This document shows, piece by piece, positions 23,960-31,008 of a stretch of DNA of 64,000 nucleotides. Below the pieces are notes generated by a model. The model saw only the letters and a list, made by a program, of their open reading frames with translations, was not told the DNA's origin and did not search any database. Numbering within the stretch: position 1 is the first letter of the stretch; each line of letters begins with the position of its first letter. A program made the translations under genes and the position numbers. Source of the stretch: a virus; the IMG/VR virus record IMGVR_UViG_3300046534_001374, positions 1 to 64,000 of that record. The stretch is one strand, 5' to 3'.

Positions 23960-24208
23960 TCAGAAGATCTCCATGACAGGCTTACACCAACAACCAAGCA
24001 CCTTTCCTTCCAACTCATGCAGGCTATCTAATATTTCTCCCTTTGTCAATATTAATTCTCGATATTTTTCAATGACCTGTTTTCTGGTCCCATCCTTGCC
24101 TATCTCGTAAGGATTACCCCGTTTAGAAGGTCTCCCTATGTAAATGTCGTGAAACTCTCTACAGTGGACTATGGAAGGCTTTATAGGGGCATGGAAAAGA
24201 TCACTCAT
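23960..24208 (-). CDS. DUF4326-like protein
   Basis: The 82-residue protein matches the DUF4326 pattern: Y-I-G-R-P-S-K-R-G-N-P-Y near residue 23, I-G-K-D-G-T-R, then L-E-G-K-V-L-G-C-W-C-K-P at the end. Function of the family is unknown. The sequence before the ATG is TATAAAT, so the mRNA may be nearly leaderless. Confidence 0.7.
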   Translation of the reverse strand: MSDLFHAPIKPSIVHCREFHDIYIGRPSKRGNPYEIGKDGTRKQVIEKYRELILTKGEILDSLHELEGKVLGCWCKPVMEIF

Positions 24209-24238
24209 ATTTATACGAGTGTAACGGAGGTTGAAAAA

Positions 24239-24267
24239 TTGTCAAATAAAAGTAATTTTTATATATT
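24239..24267 (+). promoter_or_regulatory. Sigma70-like promoter for the glycan pair
   Basis: TTGTCA at 24239-24244, 17 bases, TATATT at 24262-24267. It supports the start at 24300 and not the earlier in-frame ATG at 24231. Confidence 0.65.
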
Positions 24268-24299
24268 GTTTTACTTGTCGTCGCGCAATATATAAGGTT

Positions 24300-25406
24300 A
24301 TGATGGCGCTGATAAGTGTATTTTACTCTTGGATTATATCTTGTTTAGATAAATTGATATTACGAATTTTCGGACACACCACAAATAACGGTTCTGGCGC
24401 GGGAGATAATGACGGCGGCTATTATACCGATTATAAGTTGCTTCGAGCTAAAAAGGATGTAATCGGTGTCGGCCAGCACAGAACTGGTTGGCCTTGGGTT
24501 TTTAACAATCTATCCATTTACGAATCCGTAGACGGTATTTTATTCGATGATTTTCTTGAACAAAATTTTTGTTATAAACCAATCCCCGACATCTATAGAG
24601 AGCCTTGGATTGCAATTTTCCACCACCCCAAAAATATCCCACTTTTTGGAAATTATAAAGAAAACCTAAATAGAGTTTTCGAAATGGAAGAGTTTAAAGA
24701 AAGTTGTAAAGAACTCAAAGTAGCTATCGCGCTTTCCGACGAACTGGCTGAATGGCTCAGAGAAAAATTAGATTGTAAAGTTGTATCTTTGAAACACCCA
24801 ATCGGACTTGAATGCAACCCCCAGTGGGATATTGAAAAATGGAATAAGGATAAACAAGCGTATCAAATTGGATTTTATCTGAGAAACACTCGATTGATTG
24901 AACAGATCCCCAATGTTGATGATATTGCATTCAACAGACTGTGGTCGGACATGACTTGGTTGAAAAACTATGATACAAAGGTTTCCAAATACTGGTCTAA
25001 CCATGGCGAAACATCTTTCGATTTCGAAAGTGAAAACTATTTTAATACAAGATGTGGTTATAGACTAGCCGAAGATCATAATATTAACTTTGTTCTACCT
25101 TCCCGATATGATGAAATCTTAACGTCTGGTGTTGTGGTTGTGGAGTATTTTGAATGTTCAGCATCGAATGTTATTCTTGAATGTATCGCTTCAAACACCC
25201 CGATCATTGTAAACCGTATATCTGCAACTGTCCAATATCTTGGAGAGGGCTATCCTCTGTTCTTCGACCATCCTGAAGAGATTCCTGATCTATTCGCTAA
25301 AGTGGCAGAAGCTAATGCTTACTTGAAGACCATGGACAAAGAAGATATTAAAATTGACACCTTCGTCCAAAATATACTCAAAGAAGTAAATCAGATTAAA
25401 AGATAA
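24300..25406 (+). CDS. Glycosyltransferase-like protein (GT-B)
   Basis: The start is placed at MMALISVF, downstream of the promoter. The 368-residue protein has a hydrophobic N-terminal segment and, near residue 300, S-A-S-N-V-I-L-E-C-I-A-S-N-T-P-I-I-V-N-R. This resembles the nucleotide-sugar site of GT-B transferases, where a conserved glutamate precedes a small-residue turn. It is followed after three bases by a sulfotransferase, so the pair may build and sulfate a glycan. Confidence 0.6.
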   Translation: MMALISVFYSWIISCLDKLILRIFGHTTNNGSGAGDNDGGYYTDYKLLRAKKDVIGVGQHRTGWPWVFNNLSIYESVDGILFDDFLEQNFCYKPIPDIYREPWIAIFHHPKNIPLFGNYKENLNRVFEMEEFKESCKELKVAIALSDELAEWLREKLDCKVVSLKHPIGLECNPQWDIEKWNKDKQAYQIGFYLRNTRLIEQIPNVDDIAFNRLWSDMTWLKNYDTKVSKYWSNHGETSFDFESENYFNTRCGYRLAEDHNINFVLPSRYDEILTSGVVVVEYFECSASNVILECIASNTPIIVNRISATVQYLGEGYPLFFDHPEEIPDLFAKVAEANAYLKTMDKEDIKIDTFVQNILKEVNQIKR

Positions 25407-25409
25407 AAT

Positions 25410-26066
25410 ATGAAATCCAAATATACAATTGTCTGCGGAAGTAGGAGTGGTTCGACTCTTCTTTGTGATTTATTAAAATCAACCAAAAGAGCGGGCGATC
25501 CTCAAGAGTTTTTTAACGAAGAACTTATTCAGGATTTCGGAAGATTTAATAAAGGAGATGGATATGTTGACGGTATCATTAATGCAACAAAAACCGAAAA
25601 TGAAGTTTTTGGTGTTAAGGTTGTCGGGTGTTTTGACCAATTGGAGGGTTTACTTGAAAGTAAACTTAAACTAACACACTACGTTTACTTAGAAAGAGAA
25701 AACAAAGTTGCCCAAGCCATCTCCAGATATAAATCTTGGCAAACCAATAAGTGGCATAGTAATACGCCGCTTGATGTTGATTATTCTTACGGAGATATTA
25801 AATGGTGTTATGATGACATCTTAGCGGAGGATATTTTCCTACAAAAATTCATCATAGGAAAAAATGCTCTGCGAATTTCATACGAGAAAGATCTCTTAAA
25901 CAATAGAGAACAAACTGTGAGGTGCATTCTTAACCATCTAGGAGTTAGCAGCAAGGATCTACCGGAACTCAAAACAGAACGAGTTAAGATTTCAAACTAC
26001 GCATCCAAGGAAATGGAGAAGCGTTTTAAAGAGGAATTAAAGACTAAGCAGATTTCCTCTGTTTGA
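25410..26066 (+). CDS. Stf0-like sulfotransferase
   Basis: The 218-residue protein begins with a PAPS-binding loop, V-C-G-S-R-S-G-S-T-L-L-C-D-L-L, followed by T-K-R-A-G-D-P-Q-E-F-F-N. At about 110 it has A-Q-A-I-S-R-Y-K-S-W-Q-T-N-K-W. These are hallmarks of Stf0-type (trehalose sulfotransferase-like) enzymes, which move sulfate from PAPS to a sugar. It is shorter than bacterial Stf0. A phage sulfotransferase next to a glycosyltransferase suggests surface-glycan alteration. Confidence 0.75.
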   Translation: MKSKYTIVCGSRSGSTLLCDLLKSTKRAGDPQEFFNEELIQDFGRFNKGDGYVDGIINATKTENEVFGVKVVGCFDQLEGLLESKLKLTHYVYLERENKVAQAISRYKSWQTNKWHSNTPLDVDYSYGDIKWCYDDILAEDIFLQKFIIGKNALRISYEKDLLNNREQTVRCILNHLGVSSKDLPELKTERVKISNYASKEMEKRFKEELKTKQISSV

Positions 26067-26090
26067 AAATAGTGTAGAAAGTCTGCGACT

Positions 26091-26273
26091 CTATTCCGGT
26101 TTCCATCCAAGTAATCTCATAAAAACCACTCGCTCATCCAATAACTCATCTACACTTTCGTTCCAAGCTTTGATTTCTTTGGGATCTGTTTGTTCTTTTA
26201 GAAGAGCTACACTTTCTAGTAAAACTAGATCAATGTCGCCGATTTCTTGTTGCGGTGTTAATTCTTCACCCAT
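26091..26273 (-). CDS. Hypothetical acidic protein (60 aa)
   Basis: A small helical protein ending E-L-L-D-E-R-V-V-F-M-R-L-L-G-W. A similar C-terminus (L-L-L-D-E-K-R-V-W ... L-R-I-L-G) appears in the broken frame at 37800-37985. Four bases from the next gene upstream. Confidence 0.55.
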   Translation of the reverse strand: MGEELTPQQEIGDIDLVLLESVALLKEQTDPKEIKAWNESVDELLDERVVFMRLLGWKPE

Positions 26274-26276
26274 AAA

Positions 26277-26615
26277 TTATACAATAAAATGTTCTTTGTA
26301 TTTGGAATTTTCGTAGAGGTCTTTCAACTGTTTCTCTAAACAAGTATAGTCCAAAACAAATTCACAATACTCGTTGTTATAACAATAATCGGCCAACTCC
26401 TTAGCATCATCCACTCCATAAGTTTTAAGAATATGTTGTGGAACTTTTAGATTTTGAAAATCTGATTTTCTCAAGAATCTATAACCTGTATTAGAAGGAT
26501 CGGCTAATGTATCTATAGAATCTATTACATGTATTATATCGAGTGAAGGTGTGCTGAATAATACATACGATGAATCGTCTACGGGTTCAAAAAACTTTAC
26601 TATGATTGCTTTCAT
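26277..26615 (-). CDS. Hypothetical protein (112 aa)
   Basis: A mixed alpha-beta protein with no recognised motif. A promoter (TTGACT, 16 bases, TATTTT) lies just upstream, so it is probably early and leads the gene at 26091. Confidence 0.6.
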   Translation of the reverse strand: MKAIIVKFFEPVDDSSYVLFSTPSLDIIHVIDSIDTLADPSNTGYRFLRKSDFQNLKVPQHILKTYGVDDAKELADYCYNNEYCEFVLDYTCLEKQLKDLYENSKYKEHFIV

Positions 26616-26662
26616 TCATTTAAAATAACAGAATTTGAAGATAAGTCAATGTAAAACGTTAA

Positions 26663-26932
26663 TTAAATTTTCGAATCCCAACAATAATCGTCAACACAAA
26701 ATATTGAGAACGCATCATTAGGATTTTCGTTTAAAGATGCTCTGGGTCGGATGTCGCCAAAGTCATAATAATCACTTGGTCTATAATTCATCTCATATTT
26801 TTCGTAAGGATTAAAACCATTTTTAAATTCGCTATAACGCATCTTAACTACGGTTCTGTAACCACACCAGCCGCCATTTCCATGGCATTCTGGTTCTATG
26901 ATGTATACGATTTTATTTCCGTGTATTTTCAT
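26663..26932 (-). CDS. Hypothetical protein (89 aa)
   Basis: A protein rich in Y, N and G, with C-H-G-N-G-G-W-C-G-Y near residue 16. No family is recognised. It is followed upstream by the tRNA field. Confidence 0.6.
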   Translation of the reverse strand: MKIHGNKIVYIIEPECHGNGGWCGYRTVVKMRYSEFKNGFNPYEKYEMNYRPSDYYDFGDIRPRASLNENPNDAFSIFCVDDYCWDSKI

Positions 26933-27037
26933 TTTTATTATTTTATAGTTGTTCCCTAGCTCGGATGTGCGCCGAGTTATTTCCTTTCACAGAGGAAGAT
27001 TTTAACTACATAAACTACTAAGGAGGTCTAAAATATT

Positions 27038-27112
27038 TGGTGCGCGTAGAGAGAATCGAACTCTCATCTCGAATTTGGCAAACTCATATAATAACCGTTA
27101 TACGATACGCGC
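27038..27112 (-). tRNA. tRNA-Gly(GCC)
   Basis: Acceptor GCGCGTA/TACGCGC, anticodon loop TTGCCAA, T arm GAGAG-TTCGATT-CTCTC, CCA encoded. Confidence 0.88.
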
Positions 27113-27115
27113 AGT

Positions 27116-27192
27116 TGGTAGGAGATACAGGACTCGAACCTGTGCTGACATAGAATGTAAATCTACCGCTCTTCCAACTGAGCTAATCTCCC
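27116..27192 (-). tRNA. tRNA-Val(TAC)
   Basis: Acceptor GGGAGAT/ATCTCCT, anticodon GTAGA-TTTACAT-TCTAT, T loop TTCGAGT, CCA encoded. Canonical. Confidence 0.9.
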
Positions 27193-27218
27193 ATATATTT
27201 TTAAATGTTATTTCATTT

Positions 27219-27294
27219 TGGAGCTTCATCTCGGGATCGAACCGAGTCTTTCAGATTACAAAACTGACGTGCGACCATTAACACTTAAGAAGCT
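27219..27294 (-). tRNA. tRNA-Thr(TGT)
   Basis: Acceptor GCTTCTT/ATGAAGC (one mismatch), anticodon loop TTTGTAA, T arm CTCGG-TTCGATC-CCGAG, CCA encoded. Confidence 0.82.
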
Positions 27295-27304
27295 TAAAAA
27301 GATT

Positions 27305-27379
27305 TGGAGGTCTCTGTGGAGCTTGAATCCACATCTCTTCAATACCAATGAAGTGCATCACCATTAATGCTTAGAGACC
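27305..27379 (-). tRNA. tRNA-Thr(GGT)
   Basis: Acceptor GGTCTCT/AGAGACC, anticodon CTTCA-TTGGTAT-TGAAG, T arm GTGGA-TTCAAGC-TCCAC, CCA encoded. Confidence 0.88.
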
Positions 27380-27382
27380 GTA

Positions 27383-27458
27383 TGGAGCATGTGACAGGAT
27401 TCGAACCTGCGACCATCTACTTGGAAGGAAGACACTCTGACCACTGAGTTACACATGC
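27383..27458 (-). tRNA. tRNA-Gly(TCC)
   Basis: Acceptor GCATGTG/CACATGC, anticodon loop CTTCCAA, T loop TTCGAAT, CCA encoded. One mismatch in the anticodon stem. Confidence 0.85.
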
Positions 27459-27467
27459 TTATAAAAT

Positions 27468-27544
27468 TGGCAGGACTGACGGGAGTTGAACCCGCTTCTT
27501 CAAGATTGACAATCTTGCGCTTCCACCATTTCAGCTTCAGTCCT
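27468..27544 (-). tRNA. tRNA-Asp(GTC)
   Basis: Acceptor AGGACTG/CAGTCCT, anticodon CAAGA-TTGTCAA-TCTTG, T arm CGGG-TTCAACT-CCCG, CCA encoded. Confidence 0.9.
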
Positions 27545-27593
27545 ATTTGGTAATTACTACGTATTTAGAAAGTTTATTTTACTAATTACCTTT

Positions 27594-28247
27594 ATGAAGC
27601 AATTAGGGTGTCATAACTGTAGTAATTTGTATGATGTTAATTCCGATCAATGGAAGGCATATAGATATAATTTCAAAAAGAAAGGTGTGCGACATTTTTG
27701 TTCTGAACAATGTAGGGAGGAAGTTCGTGGTTATTCCAAACCCGTAACATGTAAACAATGTAACACATCTTTTAATAAAGAAAAGAGTAGAATTGAAAAA
27801 TCGAAAAATAATTTTTGTTCTAGTTCGTGTAACGCTACTTACAACAACACCCACAAAACAAAAGGAACCAGACGTTCCAAATTAGAAGTATATCTTGAGA
27901 AACGATTGACTGAAATTTATCCCGATCTTGAAATTTTATACTCAGATAAAACTACAATCAAATCAGAATTGGATTTTTACATCCCATCCTTAAACCTCGC
28001 ATTTGAACTGAACGGTATTTTTCATTATGAACCAATTTATGGTAAAGATAAATTGGAGAAAATTCAAAACAACGATCATCGAAAATTCCAAGCTTGCTTG
28101 GAACAAGGGATTGAACTTTGTATCATCGATAGTTCTGGTCAGAAATATTTCAAAGAATCAACTTCTCAAAAATACCTTAACATTATTACAAATTTAGTTG
28201 ACTCCAAATTGGAGTCATCCAAGACAGACTACGTGGAAGTATTGTAA
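27594..28247 (+). CDS. Free-standing homing endonuclease (EDxHD-like)
   Basis: The 217-residue protein has an N-terminal zinc-finger part (C-H-N-C, C-S-E-Q-C, C-K-Q-C, C-S-S-S-C) and a nuclease part. The latter contains L-E-V-Y-L-E-K-R-L, S-E-L-D-F-Y-I-P, A-F-E-L-N-G-I-F-H-Y-E and a Q-N-N-D-H-R-K segment, the Vsr/EDxHD type of phage homing enzymes. It sits on the plus strand inside a minus-strand tRNA field, as expected of a mobile invader. No flanking intron is visible. Confidence 0.7.
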   Translation: MKQLGCHNCSNLYDVNSDQWKAYRYNFKKKGVRHFCSEQCREEVRGYSKPVTCKQCNTSFNKEKSRIEKSKNNFCSSSCNATYNNTHKTKGTRRSKLEVYLEKRLTEIYPDLEILYSDKTTIKSELDFYIPSLNLAFELNGIFHYEPIYGKDKLEKIQNNDHRKFQACLEQGIELCIIDSSGQKYFKESTSQKYLNIITNLVDSKLESSKTDYVEVL

Positions 28248-28258
28248 TGTTCTGTCTC

Positions 28259-28331
28259 TATTCCCACCGAGATTCGAACTCGGATCTACAACTTGAAAGG
28301 CTGCTGTTCTGACCACTTAAACTATAGGAAC
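28259..28331 (-). tRNA. tRNA-Glu(TTC)
   Basis: Acceptor GTTCCTA/TGGGAAT, anticodon GCAGC-CTTTCAA-GTTGT, T arm CCGAG-TTCGAAT-CTCGG. CCA is not encoded. Confidence 0.85.
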
Positions 28332-28382
28332 TTCTTATTGATTTGAATATAACTCACCTTGATCGGTTTGTCAATCTTATTT

Positions 28383-28760
28383 TTAAGCTCGTTGCAAAAT
28401 CTCGATATTTTTGGCCCATTCATCAGGACGGTGCATACCCGCATTACCACCATACGAAGGTCCACTCTTATAGACATCAAAACTAATAATATCGCCAATA
28501 TCAGGGAATACGTCCCCCAATATTGGTAAATTACCCGTCAACCCTACGACAGAAATAAACCACCTATCTCTTGCCATTTGCATATCTTCAACCTTAACAC
28601 CTTCATAAGATGGTTCATCTCCAATAAATGATGATGGTTTGGCGCGTGAAACCTTTTTAAGTGGCGGAAAAGGTCCAATATCAAGTGACGGTCTTTGTGG
28701 TGGACCAGCTTCAGTAATATGCGTCGTTATCGTCGATAATAGTTTGTCGAATTGTTTCAT
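28383..28760 (-). CDS. Putative head-packaged protein with (L/I)xE leader
   Basis: The start is set at MKQFDKLLSTITTHITE (I-T-E at residue 17), followed by a proline-rich link. The 125-residue protein is otherwise unrecognised. Two overlapping TATAAGTA words lie immediately before the ATG. RNA element copy B is 32 bases upstream, so it may be part of the leader of read-through transcripts. Confidence 0.7.
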   Translation of the reverse strand: MKQFDKLLSTITTHITEAGPPQRPSLDIGPFPPLKKVSRAKPSSFIGDEPSYEGVKVEDMQMARDRWFISVVGLTGNLPILGDVFPDIGDIISFDVYKSGPSYGGNAGMHRPDEWAKNIEILQRA

Positions 28761-28791
28761 ACTTATATACTTATATATTTGATGTTGTAAA

Positions 28792-28839
28792 AGCGTCCGT
28801 CCTGCCCGAAGGGGGATCACGAATTTTAATCTCAACGCT
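28792..28839 (-). ncRNA. Conserved 48-nt RNA element, copy B
   Basis: Same blocks as copy A: AGCG, GAGATTAAAATTCGTG, CCCC, a loop closed by a TTCG hairpin, GCAGGACG and CGCT. It lies between the cassette B terminator and the packaged-protein gene at 28760. Confidence 0.65.
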
Positions 28840-28847
28840 ACTAAACC

Positions 28848-28875
28848 AAAAAAGCCTTACTCGTTAAAGTAAGGC
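28848..28875 (-). terminator. Intrinsic terminator of cassette B
   Basis: GCCTTAC and GTAAGGC pair around an 8-base loop. On the minus strand a run of T follows. Confidence 0.8.
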
Positions 28876-28909
28876 AAATTCAATCTTAGATTCTAAAACA
28901 AATATTACC

Positions 28910-28984
28910 TTACGGAAGAGTGGTATCCTCTCCGTGTTCTACTACGACTGTTGTGCCGTGGTTGAAGTTAGTAACGTTGTTCAT
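28910..28984 (-). CDS. Tiny ORF of cassette B (24 aa)
   Basis: The frame reads MNNVTNFNHGTTVVVEHGED then TTLP and stop. It occupies the same position between promoter and terminator as the tiny ORFs at 21329 and 41247. Confidence 0.5.
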   Translation of the reverse strand: MNNVTNFNHGTTVVVEHGEDTTLP

Positions 28985-28989
28985 GTTTT

Positions 28990-29019
28990 TATTTATAGCA
29001 GGTCTTGATAAGAAATCAA
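28990..29019 (-). promoter_or_regulatory. Promoter of cassette B
   Basis: TTGATT at 29014-29019, 16 bases, then TATAAATA at 28990-28997, an exact T4-type late word. Confidence 0.65.
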
Positions 29020-29039
29020 GAACTTTGTTGATTTATTTT

Positions 29040-29115
29040 TGGCACACCCTGAAGAACTCGAATCTTCAACCTTCACGTTCGAAGCGTGGTGCTCTTCCAA
29101 TTGAGCTAAGGATGC
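29040..29115 (-). tRNA. tRNA-Arg(TCG)
   Basis: Acceptor GCATCCT/AGGGTGT, anticodon loop CTTCGAA, T loop TTCGAGT, CCA encoded. Confidence 0.87.
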
Positions 29116-29119
29116 GTTT

Positions 29120-29203
29120 TGGTGGACCACAAGAGAATCGAACTCTTTTAACTTTAATGCTATCTTGCAAGGATAGTGCAACACCCATGTTACCATGCAG
29201 CCC
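29120..29203 (-). tRNA. tRNA-Ala(TGC), long variable loop
   Basis: Acceptor GGGCTGC/GTGGTCC, anticodon CTATC-CTTGCAA-GATAG, T arm AAGAG-TTCGATT-CTCTT, CCA encoded. The variable region (about 11 bases) is longer than usual for alanine. A cysteine identity would need a shifted loop and is less likely. Confidence 0.7.
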
Positions 29204-29214
29204 TTTGATGTTTT

Positions 29215-29244
29215 TATTTATAGCAAACTACACCAATTTGTCAA
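29215..29244 (-). promoter_or_regulatory. Promoter of a tRNA transcript
   Basis: TTGACA at 29239-29244, 16 bases, TATAAATA at 29215-29222. It directs the tRNA-Ala and tRNA-Arg genes. Confidence 0.7.
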
Positions 29245-29247
29245 CTT

Positions 29248-29505
29248 TTATTCTTCCAATTTAGGTAGACCTAGCATCCTTCGAAATACTCCAGTATCAC
29301 CCTCCTTAGATTTCAGTCCAAGAGATACCGAGTTACCAACACATTTTCCGCCTTCAATGAATCCTGCGGAAACAGGAGATCTCCTAGTATCATCCCATTG
29401 GTTTATAACCATCGGTCCTCTTGCGGCATTCACATGCGCGATATCTGGTGAAAAGATGATGATAGTGTTATCATCAAATCTCACATATTTGTTACATCCA
29501 TACAT
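29248..29505 (-). CDS. Hypothetical protein (85 aa)
   Basis: A protein with a basic-neutral composition starting MYGCNKYVRFDDNT. No family is recognised. The start has an A/T-rich upstream region only. Confidence 0.6.
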   Translation of the reverse strand: MYGCNKYVRFDDNTIIIFSPDIAHVNAARGPMVINQWDDTRRSPVSAGFIEGGKCVGNSVSLGLKSKEGDTGVFRRMLGLPKLEE

Positions 29506-29509
29506 AATA

Positions 29510-29761
29510 TTATTTTGATTTGTTTTCTAGTTTATTGATGCGTGATTCGGTCTTAATATAAAATCTTCTTAAGAGTTCAGTATCGACTTCGAATTGCACT
29601 TTTTCTTGCACCTCGTTCTTTATAGCGGACTCTACATACTCTACCAACAAACCAAGCAGACGTGTAGTAGACGTGTCTCCTGATTCTTTTTCCAATTCAG
29701 CTTGCGCGTCTTTAATTACCTCTAATGTAGGTTTATATTCGTCTATAATTTCATGTATCAT
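29510..29761 (-). CDS. Small coiled-coil protein (83 aa)
   Basis: The start is placed at MIHEIIDEYKP, because the longer form would run into the tRNA-Arg gene. The protein is acidic and helical, ending N-K-L-E-N-K-S-K. The tRNA directly upstream implies processing of a common transcript. Confidence 0.6.
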   Translation of the reverse strand: MIHEIIDEYKPTLEVIKDAQAELEKESGDTSTTRLLGLLVEYVESAIKNEVQEKVQFEVDTELLRRFYIKTESRINKLENKSK

Positions 29762-29762
29762 A

Positions 29763-29839
29763 TGGCACACCCAATAGGACTCGAACCTATAACCCTCGCT
29801 TTAGAAAAACGATGCTCTATCCATTTGAGCTATGGGTGC
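29763..29839 (-). tRNA. tRNA-Arg(TCT)
   Basis: Acceptor GCACCCA/TGGGTGT, anticodon TCGTT-TTTCTAA-AGCGA, T loop TTCGAGT, CCA encoded. It reads AGA codons. Confidence 0.88.
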
Positions 29840-29849
29840 GTGTTAGAGT

Positions 29850-30452
29850 TTACTTAAAGGTAACCTTGTATTCTGAAAGGTTCTCTGAAGGAGTTACGAC
29901 GAGATCACTCTGGCTATTAATATCCTTCAGGATAGCCTTGCAAGTGACACCTTTTTGCTTGAGGCGACTTTGGATGCTCTTCAAAGAAGCCGTGCCTTTA
30001 TTCCGCAAGTAGTTACGAACACGAAGTAGGTTATCCGTAGTGGATGAACCAGAGACCTTAGTGGGATTAGTTTTAAGTCCTGCGAACGGGTTGGAGTTAG
30101 GTGTCACTACCCTTGTGAATGGGTTGTTAGGTGAAGGTTTCTGAACTGCGGTAATCACCGGAATATCAGCACCGACATAAACCTGATAAGTGGTTTTATG
30201 GGTTTCATCATAATGATCCCGATTAAATCGGATTTGGAGTTCACTATCATTCAAGAGTTGTTCAAAAGTTTCTCGAACTTCATGATGCCATAGATTAGTT
30301 CCGGCTACATCGCTCAATTCATATTTGAGGTTATTAACATCGCCACGAATAATCGAGGTGATTGTGAATTTACTGAATTCACCGCCATTATCGGTGAAGA
30401 ACTTCACGGTTTGTTTAATGGCTTCTTTTAGCGTCAATTGGGCTGTTTTCAT
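29850..30452 (-). CDS. Hypothetical early protein (200 aa)
   Basis: The protein has an N-terminal alpha-beta domain, a P/N/T-rich linker at about 105-140, and a C-terminal winged-helix-like segment (V-R-N-Y-L-R-N-K-G-T-A-S-L-K-S-I-Q). A DNA-binding role is possible. It has a clear promoter of its own. Confidence 0.6.
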   Translation of the reverse strand: MKTAQLTLKEAIKQTVKFFTDNGGEFSKFTITSIIRGDVNNLKYELSDVAGTNLWHHEVRETFEQLLNDSELQIRFNRDHYDETHKTTYQVYVGADIPVITAVQKPSPNNPFTRVVTPNSNPFAGLKTNPTKVSGSSTTDNLLRVRNYLRNKGTASLKSIQSRLKQKGVTCKAILKDINSQSDLVVTPSENLSEYKVTFK

Positions 30453-30461
30453 CGTGGTTTT

Positions 30462-30490
30462 ACTTTAACTTGGTTTGGGTTATTTGTCAA
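30462..30490 (-). promoter_or_regulatory. Sigma70-like promoter
   Basis: TTGACA at 30485-30490, 17 bases, TAAAGT at 30462-30467, leading to the gene at 30452. Confidence 0.7.
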
Positions 30491-30509
30491 GAATTTATTT
30501 TACGTTTAT

Positions 30510-30671
30510 TTAGGCCATTTGTAGCAGGACGTTTAGAACTGCCATTTGGGTGGGATTTATCCTATCATCTTTGATCCACTGAAAAATATTATTTAACCGT
30601 TCTTTGTAAGGTTTGGTTTTGTCAAGAACCTTAGCTTTCATAAGGTCGTATTGGTAATCATCGGCTTTCAT
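30510..30671 (-). CDS. Small hypothetical protein (53 aa)
   Basis: The frame begins MKADDYQYDLMKAKVLDKTK and ends with V-L-L-Q-M-A. It is helical and lysine-rich, and follows the PQ-loop gene by three bases, so it is likely cotranslated. Confidence 0.55.
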   Translation of the reverse strand: MKADDYQYDLMKAKVLDKTKPYKERLNNIFQWIKDDRINPTQMAVLNVLLQMA

Positions 30672-30674
30672 AGG

Positions 30675-30929
30675 TTATTTCCTGTATTTGAGAATTAAAA
30701 AGAGGTTCAGAGAGTTGATCGTCCATGATGCTGCGTAGTTGAAATACAGCCAAAAGTTGTAAGGTATTGAGTATACAGTGTATACGATTGCCAGAATAAA
30801 GGCTAGGTTGCTCAGAACGTAAGTCCCGATGGACACACTCTCTGAATTCTTGGTTTTAATTAATTGTAATGTCTGCGGAATCCCGCAGACAACAAAAAGT
30901 AAACAATAAATAAATCCTAAATATTCCAT
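30675..30929 (-). CDS. PQ-loop (SemiSWEET-like) membrane protein
   Basis: The 84-residue protein has three hydrophobic segments and, between the first two, V-C-G-I-P-Q-T-L-Q-L-I-K-T-K-N-S-E-S-V-S, the PQ-loop motif. Bacterial SemiSWEETs of this size dimerise to move sugars across the membrane. It would sit in the host inner membrane. Its purpose in a phage is unknown. Confidence 0.7.
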   Translation of the reverse strand: MEYLGFIYCLLFVVCGIPQTLQLIKTKNSESVSIGTYVLSNLAFILAIVYTVYSIPYNFWLYFNYAASWTINSLNLFLILKYRK

Positions 30930-31008
30930 ACGACTACAAACTCTCCTAAATATGTTGCTGATGACATGCGGGTAACTTACTCCGAAAAGGGTTTAGTGTC
31001 AAGGAAAT

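Noticed and set aside
27075-29264. Plus-strand frames through the tRNA clusters
   Set aside because: Their codons are tRNA complements (F-E-P, R-T-R-T-C). Only the endonuclease at 27594 has real domain motifs.
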